From an uncultured Selenomonadaceae bacterium (lineage in GTDB: Bacteria > Bacillota > Negativicutes > Selenomonadales > Selenomonadaceae), in the NCBI GenBank assembly GCA_945637225.1, contig CALZDE010000029.1, forward strand, positions 1 to 14,932: a stretch of 14,932 nucleotides of DNA, in the 5' to 3' direction. Positions 1-7,950 of this stretch are shown piece after piece; positions within the stretch are counted from its first letter, which is position 1, and every line of letters starts with the position of its first letter. The notes beneath the pieces are model-generated. The model ran no database searches. It worked only from the letters and a program-made list of their open reading frames with translations, and had not been told where the DNA came from. The position numbers were made by a program, and so were the translations under genes.

Positions 1-26
1 ACATATTATGCAAAGGACGTGATTAC

Positions 27-1193
27 ATGACAAAATCCAATCGTGCTGGCGGTATTGCTCTTATCTGTGCAGGGCATGGCTTTGTTGACTTCTATAACAA
101 CTTTCTCCCCGTACTTCTGCCACTTCTCATGACAAAGCTTGGCGTATCTCTCACCATGAGCGGTATCCTGGTAATGGTTCTTTCCTTTTCTGCTAATTTT
201 AGTCAGCCCATTCTTGGTTATATCTTTGATAAAAGAAATTATGGCATAATTCTACTATTTGCAGTACCAATTACAGGACTAACAGCGTGTTCTTTAGGTT
301 ATTTGAATAGTCTGCCTCCTGTTTTTCCTATTTTGTTTTTCTTAGGATTAGCGGTAGCGGCTATGCATCCTCTCGGAACCTCCCTTGCAACCTTTCTTTC
401 CAGCAAATCCAATTTAGGGCGAGTAATGTCCTACTATGTTGCAGGTGGTAATTTCGGTTTTGCTTTGGCACCTGTGGTCGTTATGGCATTTATGGAAAAT
501 TGCGGTATTGAAAATATCTTTCTTTTAGCTGTCCCTGGCATTTTCTTAGGATTTCTTTACTGGAAATATGGTCTTTACAAGCTTCCTACCGCTGGAAAAA
601 GCAAAAGCAATACTGAAAGCAGTACCGTAATCAGTTCACTTTTAAAAAATTCTTCCATTTTAAAATTAAATCTGGCAATGGGACTTCGTTGCTGGAGCTA
701 TATGGCCATCAATACCTTCCTGCCAATTCTCATGATAAGCAACGGCTGTTCATCTATCATGTCAGGCTTTATGCTGACGGTATTCCTTGGCGGTACTGTT
801 ACAGGCGGTTTAATTGGCGGTGAATTAGGCGACAGATTAAATCACAAAAAGGTTCTTGCCTCTTCTATGGCACTGGCTATCATCCCCAGCCTTTATTTCT
901 GCTACAATGCCAACACCGAACTTCTGTCTATATTAGCTCTTTTCCTCTCTGGTGCGTTTATTCAGGCAGGCCAGCCAAGCTCTATTGTGTGGACTCAGCG
1001 CATGATGCCTAATTTCAAGGGCGTTGCTTCTGGCATGATGATGGGTGCTTCCTTTGGCATGGGTGCTATCGGAGCAGCTATAACAGCGGCACTTGGCGAG
1101 CAGATCGGCCTTTTGACTGCCATTACAATCAGCGTATGCCTTTCCTGCATGGGTTTTATACTGGTTTTGGCTACTCCTTACAAAGAAAACTAA
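27..1193 (+). CDS. MFS exporter, fosmidomycin-resistance (Fsr)-like
   Basis: A 388-residue, very hydrophobic protein expected to form about 12 membrane helices in the inner membrane. It resembles the Fsr branch of the major facilitator superfamily. The signs are an N-terminal HGFVDFYNNFLPVLLPLL helix (residues 17-34), a GYIFDKRNYG loop after helix 2 (64-73), an AAMHPLGTSLA segment (111-121) and a second-half GELGDR..HKK loop (265-275) equivalent to the MFS A-motif. A hydrophilic stretch at about 186-208 is the central cytoplasmic loop between the two halves. Family members are proton-driven drug exporters, but the substrate cannot be read from sequence. AAGGA lies 9 bases before the ATG. The nucleoside phosphorylase gene follows 114 bases downstream on the same strand; I see no convincing terminator between them, so co-transcription is possible. 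Family is confident; substrate is unknown. Confidence 0.88.
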   Translation: MTKSNRAGGIALICAGHGFVDFYNNFLPVLLPLLMTKLGVSLTMSGILVMVLSFSANFSQPILGYIFDKRNYGIILLFAVPITGLTACSLGYLNSLPPVFPILFFLGLAVAAMHPLGTSLATFLSSKSNLGRVMSYYVAGGNFGFALAPVVVMAFMENCGIENIFLLAVPGIFLGFLYWKYGLYKLPTAGKSKSNTESSTVISSLLKNSSILKLNLAMGLRCWSYMAINTFLPILMISNGCSSIMSGFMLTVFLGGTVTGGLIGGELGDRLNHKKVLASSMALAIIPSLYFCYNANTELLSILALFLSGAFIQAGQPSSIVWTQRMMPNFKGVASGMMMGASFGMGAIGAAITAALGEQIGLLTAITISVCLSCMGFILVLATPYKEN

Positions 1194-1307
1194 GCTATTT
1201 GCAAACTGAATTTCTAAAAAAGCAGGATTTTACCATAAAATATCGTATATTAATTATGTAGTATATGTACGAACAGAAATTTTTAAAATCCAAAGGAGGA
1301 CGTAACT

Positions 1308-2093
1308 ATGAAATATTCGGAAAATCCTGACCTTCAGTATCACATTTGCGCAGGCAAGGGAGACATTGGCAAGTACGTTATTCTGCCTGGTGACCCTAAG
1401 CGTGTAGAAAAGATTGCCGCTTACCTCGATGATGCAAAGTTTGTTGCAGACAGCCGTGAGTATATGATTTACACTGGCTACCTTGAAGGTGAGAAGGTAA
1501 CAGTATGCAGTACAGGTATGGGTGGCCCTTCCACAGCTATCGGCGTGCAGGAGCTTTTCAATTGCGGTGCAGATACATTCATCAGAATCGGTACCTGCGG
1601 TGGTATGCAGCTTGATGTCATGAGCGGTGATCTGGTAATTGCTACTGCCTCTATCCGTGCTGAAGGAACTACCAGAGAATATGCACCTATCGAATATCCA
1701 GCCGTAGCCGACCATCAGATAGTAAACGCTCTTATCAAGGCAAGTCAGAAGCTTGAAGCACCATATCATGTAGGTGTAGCACAGAGCAAGGACTCTTTCT
1801 ATGGTCAGCACAGTCCTGAACTCATGCCAGTCAGCTATGAACTGGAGAACAAGTGGAATGCCTGGGTAAAGATGGGCTGTCTTGCTTCCGAAATGGAATC
1901 CGCGGCTCTTTTCATAGTATCAAGCTACCTCAGAGCACGTGCTGGTGCTATCTTCATGGTAGTAGCAAATCAGGAAAGAGAAAAGGCAGGTCTTGAAAAT
2001 CCTGTTGCTCATGATACAGATTTAGCTGTAAGAACTGCAGTTGAAGCTATTCGTGAAATGATTAAGGAAGACAAGGCTAAAGCTAAGGCTTAA
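1308..2093 (+). CDS. udp: Uridine phosphorylase-family nucleoside phosphorylase
   Basis: A 261-residue cytosolic enzyme of the NP-I nucleoside phosphorylase family, which reversibly splits a ribonucleoside with phosphate into free base and ribose 1-phosphate for salvage. Visible family motifs are LPGDPKRVEKIA (26-37, phosphate site), CSTGMGGPS (67-75), FIRIGTCGGM (91-100) and SEMESAAL (194-201), whose Met-Glu pair binds ribose. Overall resemblance is to Udp (SREY, APIEYPAVAD, VGVAQSKDSFYGQ). The base-recognition loop reads GQHSPE where E. coli Udp has GQERYD, so the uracil-contacting Arg168 is not obvious and strict uridine specificity is unproven. A strong AGGAGG site lies 8 bases before the ATG. 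The 114-base upstream gap is AT-rich and contains an imperfect inverted repeat (TCGTATAT at 1243-1250 against ATAT-GT-ACGA at 1263-1272); I found no persuasive promoter there. The lysine/alanine-rich C-terminus is unremarkable. Confidence 0.88.
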   Translation: MKYSENPDLQYHICAGKGDIGKYVILPGDPKRVEKIAAYLDDAKFVADSREYMIYTGYLEGEKVTVCSTGMGGPSTAIGVQELFNCGADTFIRIGTCGGMQLDVMSGDLVIATASIRAEGTTREYAPIEYPAVADHQIVNALIKASQKLEAPYHVGVAQSKDSFYGQHSPELMPVSYELENKWNAWVKMGCLASEMESAALFIVSSYLRARAGAIFMVVANQEREKAGLENPVAHDTDLAVRTAVEAIREMIKEDKAKAKA

Positions 2094-2108
2094 ATCAAGT
2101 AAAAAAAT

Positions 2109-2149
2109 AACGGCAGCTTACTGATATACTTCAATAGGCTGTCGTTTTT
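2109..2149. terminator. Bidirectional Rho-independent terminator
   Basis: A 9-bp stem (AACGGCAGC at 2109-2117 with GCTGTCGTT at 2138-2146, one G-U pair) sits between two convergent genes. On the plus strand it is followed by a T run ending udp transcripts. On the minus strand it is followed by TTATTTTTTT, so it also ends the ATPase transcript. Confidence 0.85.
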
Positions 2150-2184
2150 GATTGCAATTTTTAAAATCAGATTTTGAAAATACT

Positions 2185-3531
2185 TTAAAATTTCAGAGCA
2201 GATAAATCTATGGTGTACTTCTGAGTTGGCTTTTCCTTTTTCTTGCCGTAGAACAGAATCATATAAAAAGGTAAATATCTTATGTTATTTTCCTGCATAA
2301 TATTTCCATGGCAGTATACATCTGTATAACGGAAATTCCATTTTTCATTATCTGAAATTTTCTTTAATGCTTTATTATTTTTATAATCGCCAGTATCATT
2401 TAATTCAATAATATCCACATTGGAATTTTCCTGAATTAAAAAATCAATTTCTCCATATTTCTTTTCGCCAAAATAATGTAAATTAAACCCTTTTGCTTTT
2501 AATTCCTGTGCAAAGAAATTTTCTAAAATACTTCCTTCGTTAATACTTGTATTTCCATTTAAAATTTCAAACTGCACTTTTTCTGAAAACATTGCACACA
2601 AAAGTCCGGTATCTCCTAAATAAAACTTAAAAAGATTTTTCTTTTCATTCAGCTGGAGCGGTGACTGTGGCTCATTTACATTGTATGAAGCTGTTCCTAT
2701 ACCTGAATCAATAAGCCATTTAAAACTGCTCTCGTAAGTATTCGCCCTGCCCTTATTGTCAATATCCGCAATGACAAAACGGCGTATAGTATCATTGAGC
2801 TGGCTGGCTGTATTATCGAAAATCCGCCTTATCTTTTCAGCATTCTTTTTTTCTGAAAAATCATTTATGACATTTCTGTAAATTTCAATAATCTCCCTCT
2901 GCTCTCTGATAACCTCGCCAATATCCTGTGTATCAAGATACTGATTAACAACAGAAGGCATGCCCCCGACTACCATATAAAGCCTTAAAAGCTTCAGCAT
3001 AGTCTCATGTACTGCCACACTCACCGGCTGAACATCATCATAGCATTTACGAAGATAATCTATACTTTCGGAAGGTACCTGCATTGCCTTGCAAAATTCC
3101 TCAAAATTCAGTGGATAGAGCCATTTTACTTCCTCAAAATCTCCTGCCGTCTCCGTCATATCAATAAAACTGCCTGCCTCAATACAGTCAAAGCTTCCAT
3201 CCTTCACCAGATACTTCATCGCCTCACGTGCTGGCGGAAAAGCATGTATATCATCGAAAAACACCGCTGTCCTTCCCGGTACAAGCTGACGTTTCTTATA
3301 GGAGAGTATATCATCAATGAGCGTTTCCTTATTGGAATTAGCCAAGATAAGCTCTCTTGCCCTCTCATCACTTCCAAAATTCAATTCAATGAACTGCTCG
3401 TACTTAGCCCGGCAAAATGTTCTCACAAGGCTTGTTTTCCCCACCTGAGGCATTCCACAGATTAATAGTGCCTTCTTTCTGCTTTTTTCCTGCCATTTCT
3501 CCATATAAGAATACAATTTTCTCTCAATCAT
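2185..3531 (-). CDS. AAA ATPase, AAA_14/DUF4143 type
   Basis: A 448-residue P-loop ATPase. Walker A is GMPQVGKTS (residues 26-34) and Walker B is TAVFFDDIHA (88-97). The segment after Walker B (IEAGSFI at 118-124, then YPLNFEEFCKAM at 139-150) is the hallmark arrangement of the AAA_14 ATPases that carry a C-terminal DUF4143 domain. The C-terminal third, with KNLFKFYLGDTGLL and an EIDFL motif, fits DUF4143, which has a PD-(D/E)XK-like look. The biological role of this family is not established and I do not assign one. The gene stands alone between two terminators and has its own promoter. Start: ATG at 3531 with GAGGG about 6 bases upstream. The 3' half looks more AT-rich than the 5' half and than the flanking trp genes, which may reflect transfer or drift. 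Family call confident, function unknown. Confidence 0.85.
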   Translation of the reverse strand: MIERKLYSYMEKWQEKSRKKALLICGMPQVGKTSLVRTFCRAKYEQFIELNFGSDERARELILANSNKETLIDDILSYKKRQLVPGRTAVFFDDIHAFPPAREAMKYLVKDGSFDCIEAGSFIDMTETAGDFEEVKWLYPLNFEEFCKAMQVPSESIDYLRKCYDDVQPVSVAVHETMLKLLRLYMVVGGMPSVVNQYLDTQDIGEVIREQREIIEIYRNVINDFSEKKNAEKIRRIFDNTASQLNDTIRRFVIADIDNKGRANTYESSFKWLIDSGIGTASYNVNEPQSPLQLNEKKNLFKFYLGDTGLLCAMFSEKVQFEILNGNTSINEGSILENFFAQELKAKGFNLHYFGEKKYGEIDFLIQENSNVDIIELNDTGDYKNNKALKKISDNEKWNFRYTDVYCHGNIMQENNIRYLPFYMILFYGKKKEKPTQKYTIDLSALKF

Positions 3532-3607
3532 TGCCGTCCCTCACTTTTATATCACATTTTTCTTTACATTTTTATTAACATTTTATAAATTAAATCCTTC
3601 TTTTTAA

Positions 3608-3636
3608 ATTATATCATCTATTTCCATATTTCTCAA
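3608..3636 (-). promoter_or_regulatory. Sigma-A-type promoter for the AAA ATPase
   Basis: Read on the minus strand, TTGAGA (3636-3631) and a consensus TATAAT (3613-3608) are separated by 17 bases. It lies 77 bases upstream of the ATPase ATG in a spacer (3532-3725) that otherwise holds only AT-rich sequence with loosely repeated AACATTTT-like words. A second TTGACA (3689-3684) upstream has only a poor -10 partner. Confidence 0.7.
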
Positions 3637-3725
3637 CATATTTTTTAACATTTTTCTTAACTTTTATCTATTTTCTGTATTTTTGTCAAGTTTTACTTAT
3701 CTTTCTGCTAAAAAGCCATTTTCCC

Positions 3726-3758
3726 AAAAGAAAAGGCACATCCCACAAGAGATGTACC
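3726..3758 (-). terminator. Terminator of the trp operon
   Basis: On the minus strand a 10-bp stem, GGTACATCTC with GGGATGTGCC (3758-3735, two G-U pairs), has a TTGT loop and is followed by TTTTCTTTT. It begins 43 bases after the trpG stop codon and should end the trp transcript before the ATPase promoter. Confidence 0.85.
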
Positions 3759-3801
3759 TCAAAATAATCATTTTTTACAAATCAGATTTTGAAAATCTAA
3801 T

Positions 3802-4371
3802 CTATTTTATGGATTTTATCCAGTTGTTCACCATTTCCCTGCCCATTGGAGTCAAAATAGATTCTGGGTGGAACTGCATACCATTGATATCATATTCCTT
3901 ATGGCGGATACCCATTATCATGCCATTTTCTAATTCAGAGGTAATTTCCAGACAGTCAGGCAGGCTTTCTCTTTCTACAATCAAGGAATGGTACCTGCCT
4001 ATTTCTACACCCTGTGGAATCCCCTCATAAATTCCATTTCCACAGTGCTTGATAGGAGAGGTTTTGCCATGAACTATTTCTCCGGCTCTTACTACCTTAC
4101 CACCAAATACTTCGCCAATAGCCTGATGTCCTAAGCAAATTCCTAAGATTGGCACCTTGCCCTTCATGTAGTTAATCAGTGCGTCTGTTATTCCAGATTC
4201 TGAAGGTACACCTGGACCCGGTGAAATAATAATTGCTTCGTAATTTCTCTTTTCTACCTCTTCCGGTGTAATTTGGTCGTTACGAATTACCTCAACTTCC
4301 TTGCCTAAATCACAGATAAGCTGATATACATTATAAGTAAAGGAGTCATAATTATCTAAAATGAGCAACAT
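3802..4371 (-). CDS. trpG: Anthranilate synthase component II (glutamine amidotransferase)
   Basis: A 189-residue class I glutamine amidotransferase that releases ammonia from glutamine for TrpE, together making anthranilate from chorismate. The family signatures are all present: LILDNYDSFTYN (3-14), ISPGPG (49-54, oxyanion region), the nucleophile Cys79 in GICLGHQ (77-83), and the His168/Glu170 pair in MQFHPES (165-171). Length matches stand-alone TrpG/PabA. Its ATG lies 20 bases inside the 3' end of trpE, with GGAGG about 9 bases before it, so the two are translationally coupled. It is the last gene of the operon. TrpG and PabA cannot be separated by motif alone; because the adjacent folate operon lacks pabA, this subunit may serve both anthranilate and aminodeoxychorismate synthases, as is known in Bacillus subtilis. 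That second role is inference. Confidence 0.94.
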   Translation of the reverse strand: MLLILDNYDSFTYNVYQLICDLGKEVEVIRNDQITPEEVEKRNYEAIIISPGPGVPSESGITDALINYMKGKVPILGICLGHQAIGEVFGGKVVRAGEIVHGKTSPIKHCGNGIYEGIPQGVEIGRYHSLIVERESLPDCLEITSELENGMIMGIRHKEYDINGMQFHPESILTPMGREMVNNWIKSIK

Positions 4372-5851
4372 CGTTTTCTACCTCCTCTACCACAGTAAAC
4401 ATTGCCTTTGATTTCTGCAAAATTTCCTTATATTCAAACTCAGCTTCTGAGTCATAAACGATACCTGCACCGGATTGAATATAAGCATTATCTCCATCAA
4501 TTATCATGGTACGGAGGGTAATGCACATATCCATGTTTCCATTAAAATCCATATATCCTACAGTACCGGAATAAGAACCTCTTTTTACTGGCTCAAGCTC
4601 GTTAATTATCTCCATAGCACGTAATTTAGGTGCACCGCTGACGGTTCCTGCTGGGAAGCATGCCTTTAAAACATCCATTGGTGTGTAGCCATCCTTTAAG
4701 TCACCCATCACCTCGGAAACCATGTGCATTACGTGAGAAAATCTCTCTACTTGACGAAGCTTTGTTACTCTTACTGTACCTGGCTTGCTGATACGTCCAA
4801 TATCATTTCTTGCCAAATCTACCAGCATGGAATGCTCGGCACATTCCTTAATATTTACTACTAATTCTGCTTCTAATGCCTTATCTTCTTCTTCATTTGC
4901 ACCACGCTTTCTGGTACCGGCAATAGGATAGGTATAAACGTATTTGCCTGCAACCTTAACCAGCATTTCCGGAGAAGCCGCTACAAACTTCTTTCTGCCA
5001 AAATTCAGATAAAACATATATGGAGAAGGATTTACCTGACGCAGACGGCGATAGAATAAAAATGGTGGTTTGGTCAGCTTTTCCCTGAACTGACGGGAAG
5101 GAACTACCTGGAAAATATCTCCTGCATTGATGTAGTCCTTGCACTTTTGGATAGCCTTGGCAAAATCCTCAGGCATTTCACCATAGCGGGCTAAGAAGTC
5201 CACCTTCTCCTGACGAGGCTTGGATTTGATTTCCTGCACTGGAATTGCCCCGTAAAGTTTTTCCTTTAAATCCTTCAGCTTGTTGACTGCATCGGTGTAA
5301 ATCTGATCTATATCGTCATCAGTATCATTAGTTTCAGCTAAGAGAATAAGCTTAGACGCATTTTTCTGCTGGTCAAATACCATGAGAATACGGCAAATCA
5401 TAAACTCACCGAGAATTTCATCCTCTGCAATGTCTACACCACGAACCCTGTCAAAAACTGCGGAAGTCTCATAATTGAAATAGCCTACTGCACCACCGTT
5501 AGCCAGTGGCAGATTAATATCGCCCAACGCACTCTTGAAACCCTTCATATAGGTGTTCATCGCTGTTACAGGGTCGCCGTCAATGGCCTTCATCTTGTAA
5601 TTTTCCTGCACCATAAGACGGTTCTTGTAAATCTGCAAACGGACAAAAGGCTCTGCTCCAATGAAGGAATAACGGCCAAACTTCTGATGGGCATCTACAG
5701 ATTCTAAGAGAAAGCCCTCTTCATTGTTTACCAATTTATAATAAGCGGAAACCGGGGTATCCAAATCAGTGGAAACATCAGCAGAAATTGCCACTATATT
5801 TGCGTTCTTTGCCAGCTCCTTAAATTCCATGCGAGATGGTGTAAGCTTCAT
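4352..5851 (-). CDS. trpE: Anthranilate synthase component I
   Basis: The chorismate-binding subunit, converting chorismate and ammonia to anthranilate and pyruvate. The N-terminal domain carries LLESVD (about residues 48-53), the region that forms the tryptophan feedback site in other TrpE proteins. The C-terminal domain has the full chorismate-utilising set: DIFQVVPSRQ (245-254), PIAGTRKRG (309-317), EHSMLVDLARNDIG (339-352), GTVSGAPKLRAMEI (402-415), GYSGTVGY-type loop (about 425-433) and SGAGIV (460-465). I place the start at the ATG at 5851 (499 residues). An in-frame ATG three codons upstream (5860) is directly abutted by AAGG and lacks spacing, whereas AAGGA lies 8 bases before 5851. 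The C-terminus overlaps trpG. Its position late in the operon, behind a hairpin, is unusual for the committing enzyme. Confidence 0.95.
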   Translation of the reverse strand: MKLTPSRMEFKELAKNANIVAISADVSTDLDTPVSAYYKLVNNEEGFLLESVDAHQKFGRYSFIGAEPFVRLQIYKNRLMVQENYKMKAIDGDPVTAMNTYMKGFKSALGDINLPLANGGAVGYFNYETSAVFDRVRGVDIAEDEILGEFMICRILMVFDQQKNASKLILLAETNDTDDDIDQIYTDAVNKLKDLKEKLYGAIPVQEIKSKPRQEKVDFLARYGEMPEDFAKAIQKCKDYINAGDIFQVVPSRQFREKLTKPPFLFYRRLRQVNPSPYMFYLNFGRKKFVAASPEMLVKVAGKYVYTYPIAGTRKRGANEEEDKALEAELVVNIKECAEHSMLVDLARNDIGRISKPGTVRVTKLRQVERFSHVMHMVSEVMGDLKDGYTPMDVLKACFPAGTVSGAPKLRAMEIINELEPVKRGSYSGTVGYMDFNGNMDMCITLRTMIIDGDNAYIQSGAGIVYDSEAEFEYKEILQKSKAMFTVVEEVENDVAHFR

Positions 5852-5877
5852 AAATATCATCCTTACCTAAAATCGAA

Positions 5878-5910
5878 ATAGGTGCATTCCCATCTGAGAA
5901 ACACACCTAT
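5878..5910 (-). other. Strong hairpin in the trpA-trpE gap
   Basis: The 64-73 base gap between trpA and trpE holds an almost perfect stem-loop. On the minus strand, ATAGGTGTG pairs with TGCACCTAT and the inner TTCTC pairs with GGGAA around an AGAT loop, with one unpaired T: about 14 bp in all. It ends about 26 bases before the trpE start. The following TTTCGATTTTAGG is only a weak T tract, so it may be a leaky terminator, a processing or stability element, or a translation modulator. The structure is read from sequence; its role is inferred. Confidence 0.6.
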
Positions 5911-5924
5911 CATATCATCACTAA

Positions 5925-6719
5925 TTACTTGCTGTAATTTTCATCGAGAGCACTTCTCAGGCTGTTAATAAACTCACATGCCTCTGCAAGCTTGCCCTCT
6001 GCAATACGCTTAACTACTGCAGAACCTACGATAACTGCATCTGCCTGCTTAGCCGCGTCAATAGCCGCTTCCACAGAACCAATGCCAAAGCCTACTGCAC
6101 ATGGGGTAGCGGTCTGCTTCTTGACATGCTCAATTACATTATTGATTGGAGAATAGTCAATCTTTCTTACACCAGTTACACCGTTGATGGAAACACAGTA
6201 AATAAATCCATCAGCAGTAGTACAAGTTTCACTTATACGACTATCAGTAGTACCAGGTGTAACAAATTCAACCAAGTGCATACCATTTGCCTTGCATGCA
6301 GCCTTCATCTCAGCTGATTCCTCATGAGGCACATCAGGTACGATAAGGCCATCAAGACCTGCTTCCGCCGCATCAGCAGTAAACTTTTCAAAGCCATAAT
6401 GAAGCATGTTATTCACATAGCCCATGCCTACCAATGGAATCTGAGAGGTCTTTCTTATCTCCCTGACGATTTCCAGAACGCCCTTGACGGTCATGCCATT
6501 TTTGATAGCGGTATAGGCAGCCGCCTGAATAACAGGGCCATCTGCCATAGGGTCAGAGAATGGAATGCCCAGCTCAATGATATCTGCTCCTGCCTTTTCT
6601 GCTTCCAGAACAGCCTTAACTGTAGTTTCTGCATCAGGAAGACCTGCGGTAATATATATTATAAGTCCTTTTTTGCCATTTTCTTTTAAATTAGCAAACT
6701 TTTCTTCTAAACGGCTCAT
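5925..6719 (-). CDS. trpA: Tryptophan synthase alpha subunit
   Basis: A 264-residue TIM-barrel lyase that cleaves indole-3-glycerol phosphate to indole and glyceraldehyde 3-phosphate; the indole is channelled to TrpB in the alpha2-beta2 complex. The catalytic acids align with E. coli numbering: Glu49 in IIELGIPFSDP (47-57) and Asp60 in MADGP. Other family segments are YITAGLPD (22-29), LVGMGYVN (95-102), GLIVPDVPHEE (124-134), the phosphate-binding GFGIG loop and VIVGSAVV near the C-terminus. Its ATG shares a base with the trpB stop (TAATG), and GGGGAGGAG lies within the end of trpB, so the two are translationally coupled for equal subunit synthesis. Length is normal for the family. No odd residues were noticed. 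Confidence 0.96.
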   Translation of the reverse strand: MSRLEEKFANLKENGKKGLIIYITAGLPDAETTVKAVLEAEKAGADIIELGIPFSDPMADGPVIQAAAYTAIKNGMTVKGVLEIVREIRKTSQIPLVGMGYVNNMLHYGFEKFTADAAEAGLDGLIVPDVPHEESAEMKAACKANGMHLVEFVTPGTTDSRISETCTTADGFIYCVSINGVTGVRKIDYSPINNVIEHVKKQTATPCAVGFGIGSVEAAIDAAKQADAVIVGSAVVKRIAEGKLAEACEFINSLRSALDENYSK

Positions 6720-7906
6720 TAGTCAATCTCCTCCCCTAATGCTTTTGCCACCTGCTGAACGTCCTTATCGCCACGGCCAGACAGGGTAACAACTACAACT
6801 TCATCTTCCTTGGTATTTGGCATCAGCTTTTCAAGGTATGCCAGTGCATGAGAGCTTTCAATAGCTGGGATAATACCTTCTTCACGGCTTAACAGCTGGA
6901 ATGCGTCAAGAGCCTCCTGGTCATTGATAGAAACATACTTAACTACGCCAGCATCTCTGAAGTAGGAATGCTCAGGGCCAACACCTGGATAATCAAGGCC
7001 AGCGGAAATAGAATAAACCTCAATAACCTGACCATCATCATCCTGCGCTAAGTAGGTATATGCACCATGAAGAACACCAGGCAGAGGGCCTTCAGAACTT
7101 AAGGTAATGGCATTATCGCCAACAGCAGGGCCACGTCCGCCTGCTTCAACACCAATTTTCTGAACTGAATTATCATCCTTAAAGTCATAGAAGGTACCAA
7201 TAGCATTGGAGCCACCGCCTACACAGGCAATCAGATAATCAATTTTTCCGCCTGCTTCTTCCTTAATCTGCTCCTTGATTTCCTTGCCGATAACAGACTG
7301 GAAGTCACGAACCATGGTAGGATATGGATGAGGGCCTACTGCAGAACCGATGATGTAATGAGTATCGGTAATATTTGCCGCCCAGTAACGGATAGCTTCG
7401 CTCGTAGCATCCTTTAAAGTGCTTGTGCCTGTGGTTACAGGAACTACCTCAGTGCCAAGCAGACGCATTTTAAATACGTTCAGCTTCTGACGCTCCATAT
7501 CGAGTGCACCCATGAAAACCTTGCACTCCATGCCGAAAAGTGCCGCTACGGTAGCAGTTGCTACACCATGCTGACCTGCACCAGTCTCTGCAATAATGCG
7601 CTTTTTACCCATACGCTTTGCCAAAAGCACCTGACCTAAAGCATTATTAATCTTATGAGCACCAGTATGAAGCAAATCCTCACGCTTTAAATAAATCTTT
7701 GCCTTGCCATAGTGCTTAGTTAATTTTTCTGCATAATATAACAGGGTAGGACGGCCTGCATATTCATTGAAATACTTTCTTACCTCTGCCAAAAATTCAG
7801 GGTCATTCTTGTATTTTTCATATGCTGCCTCTAACTCTGTGAGAACTGGCATTACTATTTCAGGAACATACTGTCCGCCGTACTTACCAAATCTGCCCTT
7901 TGCCAT
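6719..7906 (-). CDS. trpB: Tryptophan synthase beta subunit
   Basis: A 395-residue pyridoxal-phosphate enzyme that condenses indole with L-serine to give L-tryptophan. The cofactor lysine is Lys85 in LLHTGAHKINNALGQ (78-92). Also seen are GRFGKYGGQYVPE (4-16), ETGAGQHGVA, the glycine-rich phosphate loop CVGGGSNAIG, VEAGGRG and the C-terminal LSGRGDKD. This is the standard TrpB1 type that pairs with TrpA. AGGAGG lies 8 bases before the ATG. A 44-base gap separates it from trpC upstream; I see no terminator there, only an AAAATTAATTTT palindrome at the trpC stop. The downstream end is fused by TAATG overlap to trpA. Confidence 0.97.
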   Translation of the reverse strand: MAKGRFGKYGGQYVPEIVMPVLTELEAAYEKYKNDPEFLAEVRKYFNEYAGRPTLLYYAEKLTKHYGKAKIYLKREDLLHTGAHKINNALGQVLLAKRMGKKRIIAETGAGQHGVATATVAALFGMECKVFMGALDMERQKLNVFKMRLLGTEVVPVTTGTSTLKDATSEAIRYWAANITDTHYIIGSAVGPHPYPTMVRDFQSVIGKEIKEQIKEEAGGKIDYLIACVGGGSNAIGTFYDFKDDNSVQKIGVEAGGRGPAVGDNAITLSSEGPLPGVLHGAYTYLAQDDDGQVIEVYSISAGLDYPGVGPEHSYFRDAGVVKYVSINDQEALDAFQLLSREEGIIPAIESSHALAYLEKLMPNTKEDEVVVVTLSGRGDKDVQQVAKALGEEID

Positions 7907-7950
7907 CTTAGTTTCCTCCTAAATCTATGTAAAAGTAACTTTTTCTAAAA

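Noticed and set aside
1194..1307. Promoter or riboswitch in the gap before udp
   Set aside because: Only an imperfect AT-rich inverted repeat is present; no -35/-10 pair with proper spacing or known riboswitch core could be identified.
1254..1811. A 185-codon minus-strand open frame opposite udp
   Set aside because: It is antisense to a well-supported enzyme gene, has a composition rich in Cys/Ile/Ser/Tyr with no family resemblance, and lacks a clear ribosome binding site.
3661..3689. Second promoter upstream of the ATPase using TTGACA at 3689-3684
   Set aside because: The matching -10 (TAAAAG) is poor, and the downstream TTGAGA/TATAAT pair is much better.
3683..4030. Plus-strand 115-codon frame across the trpG terminator and trpG 3' end
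   Set aside because: It overlaps trpG in antisense, crosses the terminator hairpin, and shows no protein-like features.
6324..6689. Plus-strand open frames opposite trpA, trpC, trpD, folP and folE
   Set aside because: All are shadows of strongly supported minus-strand genes, without recognisable domains.
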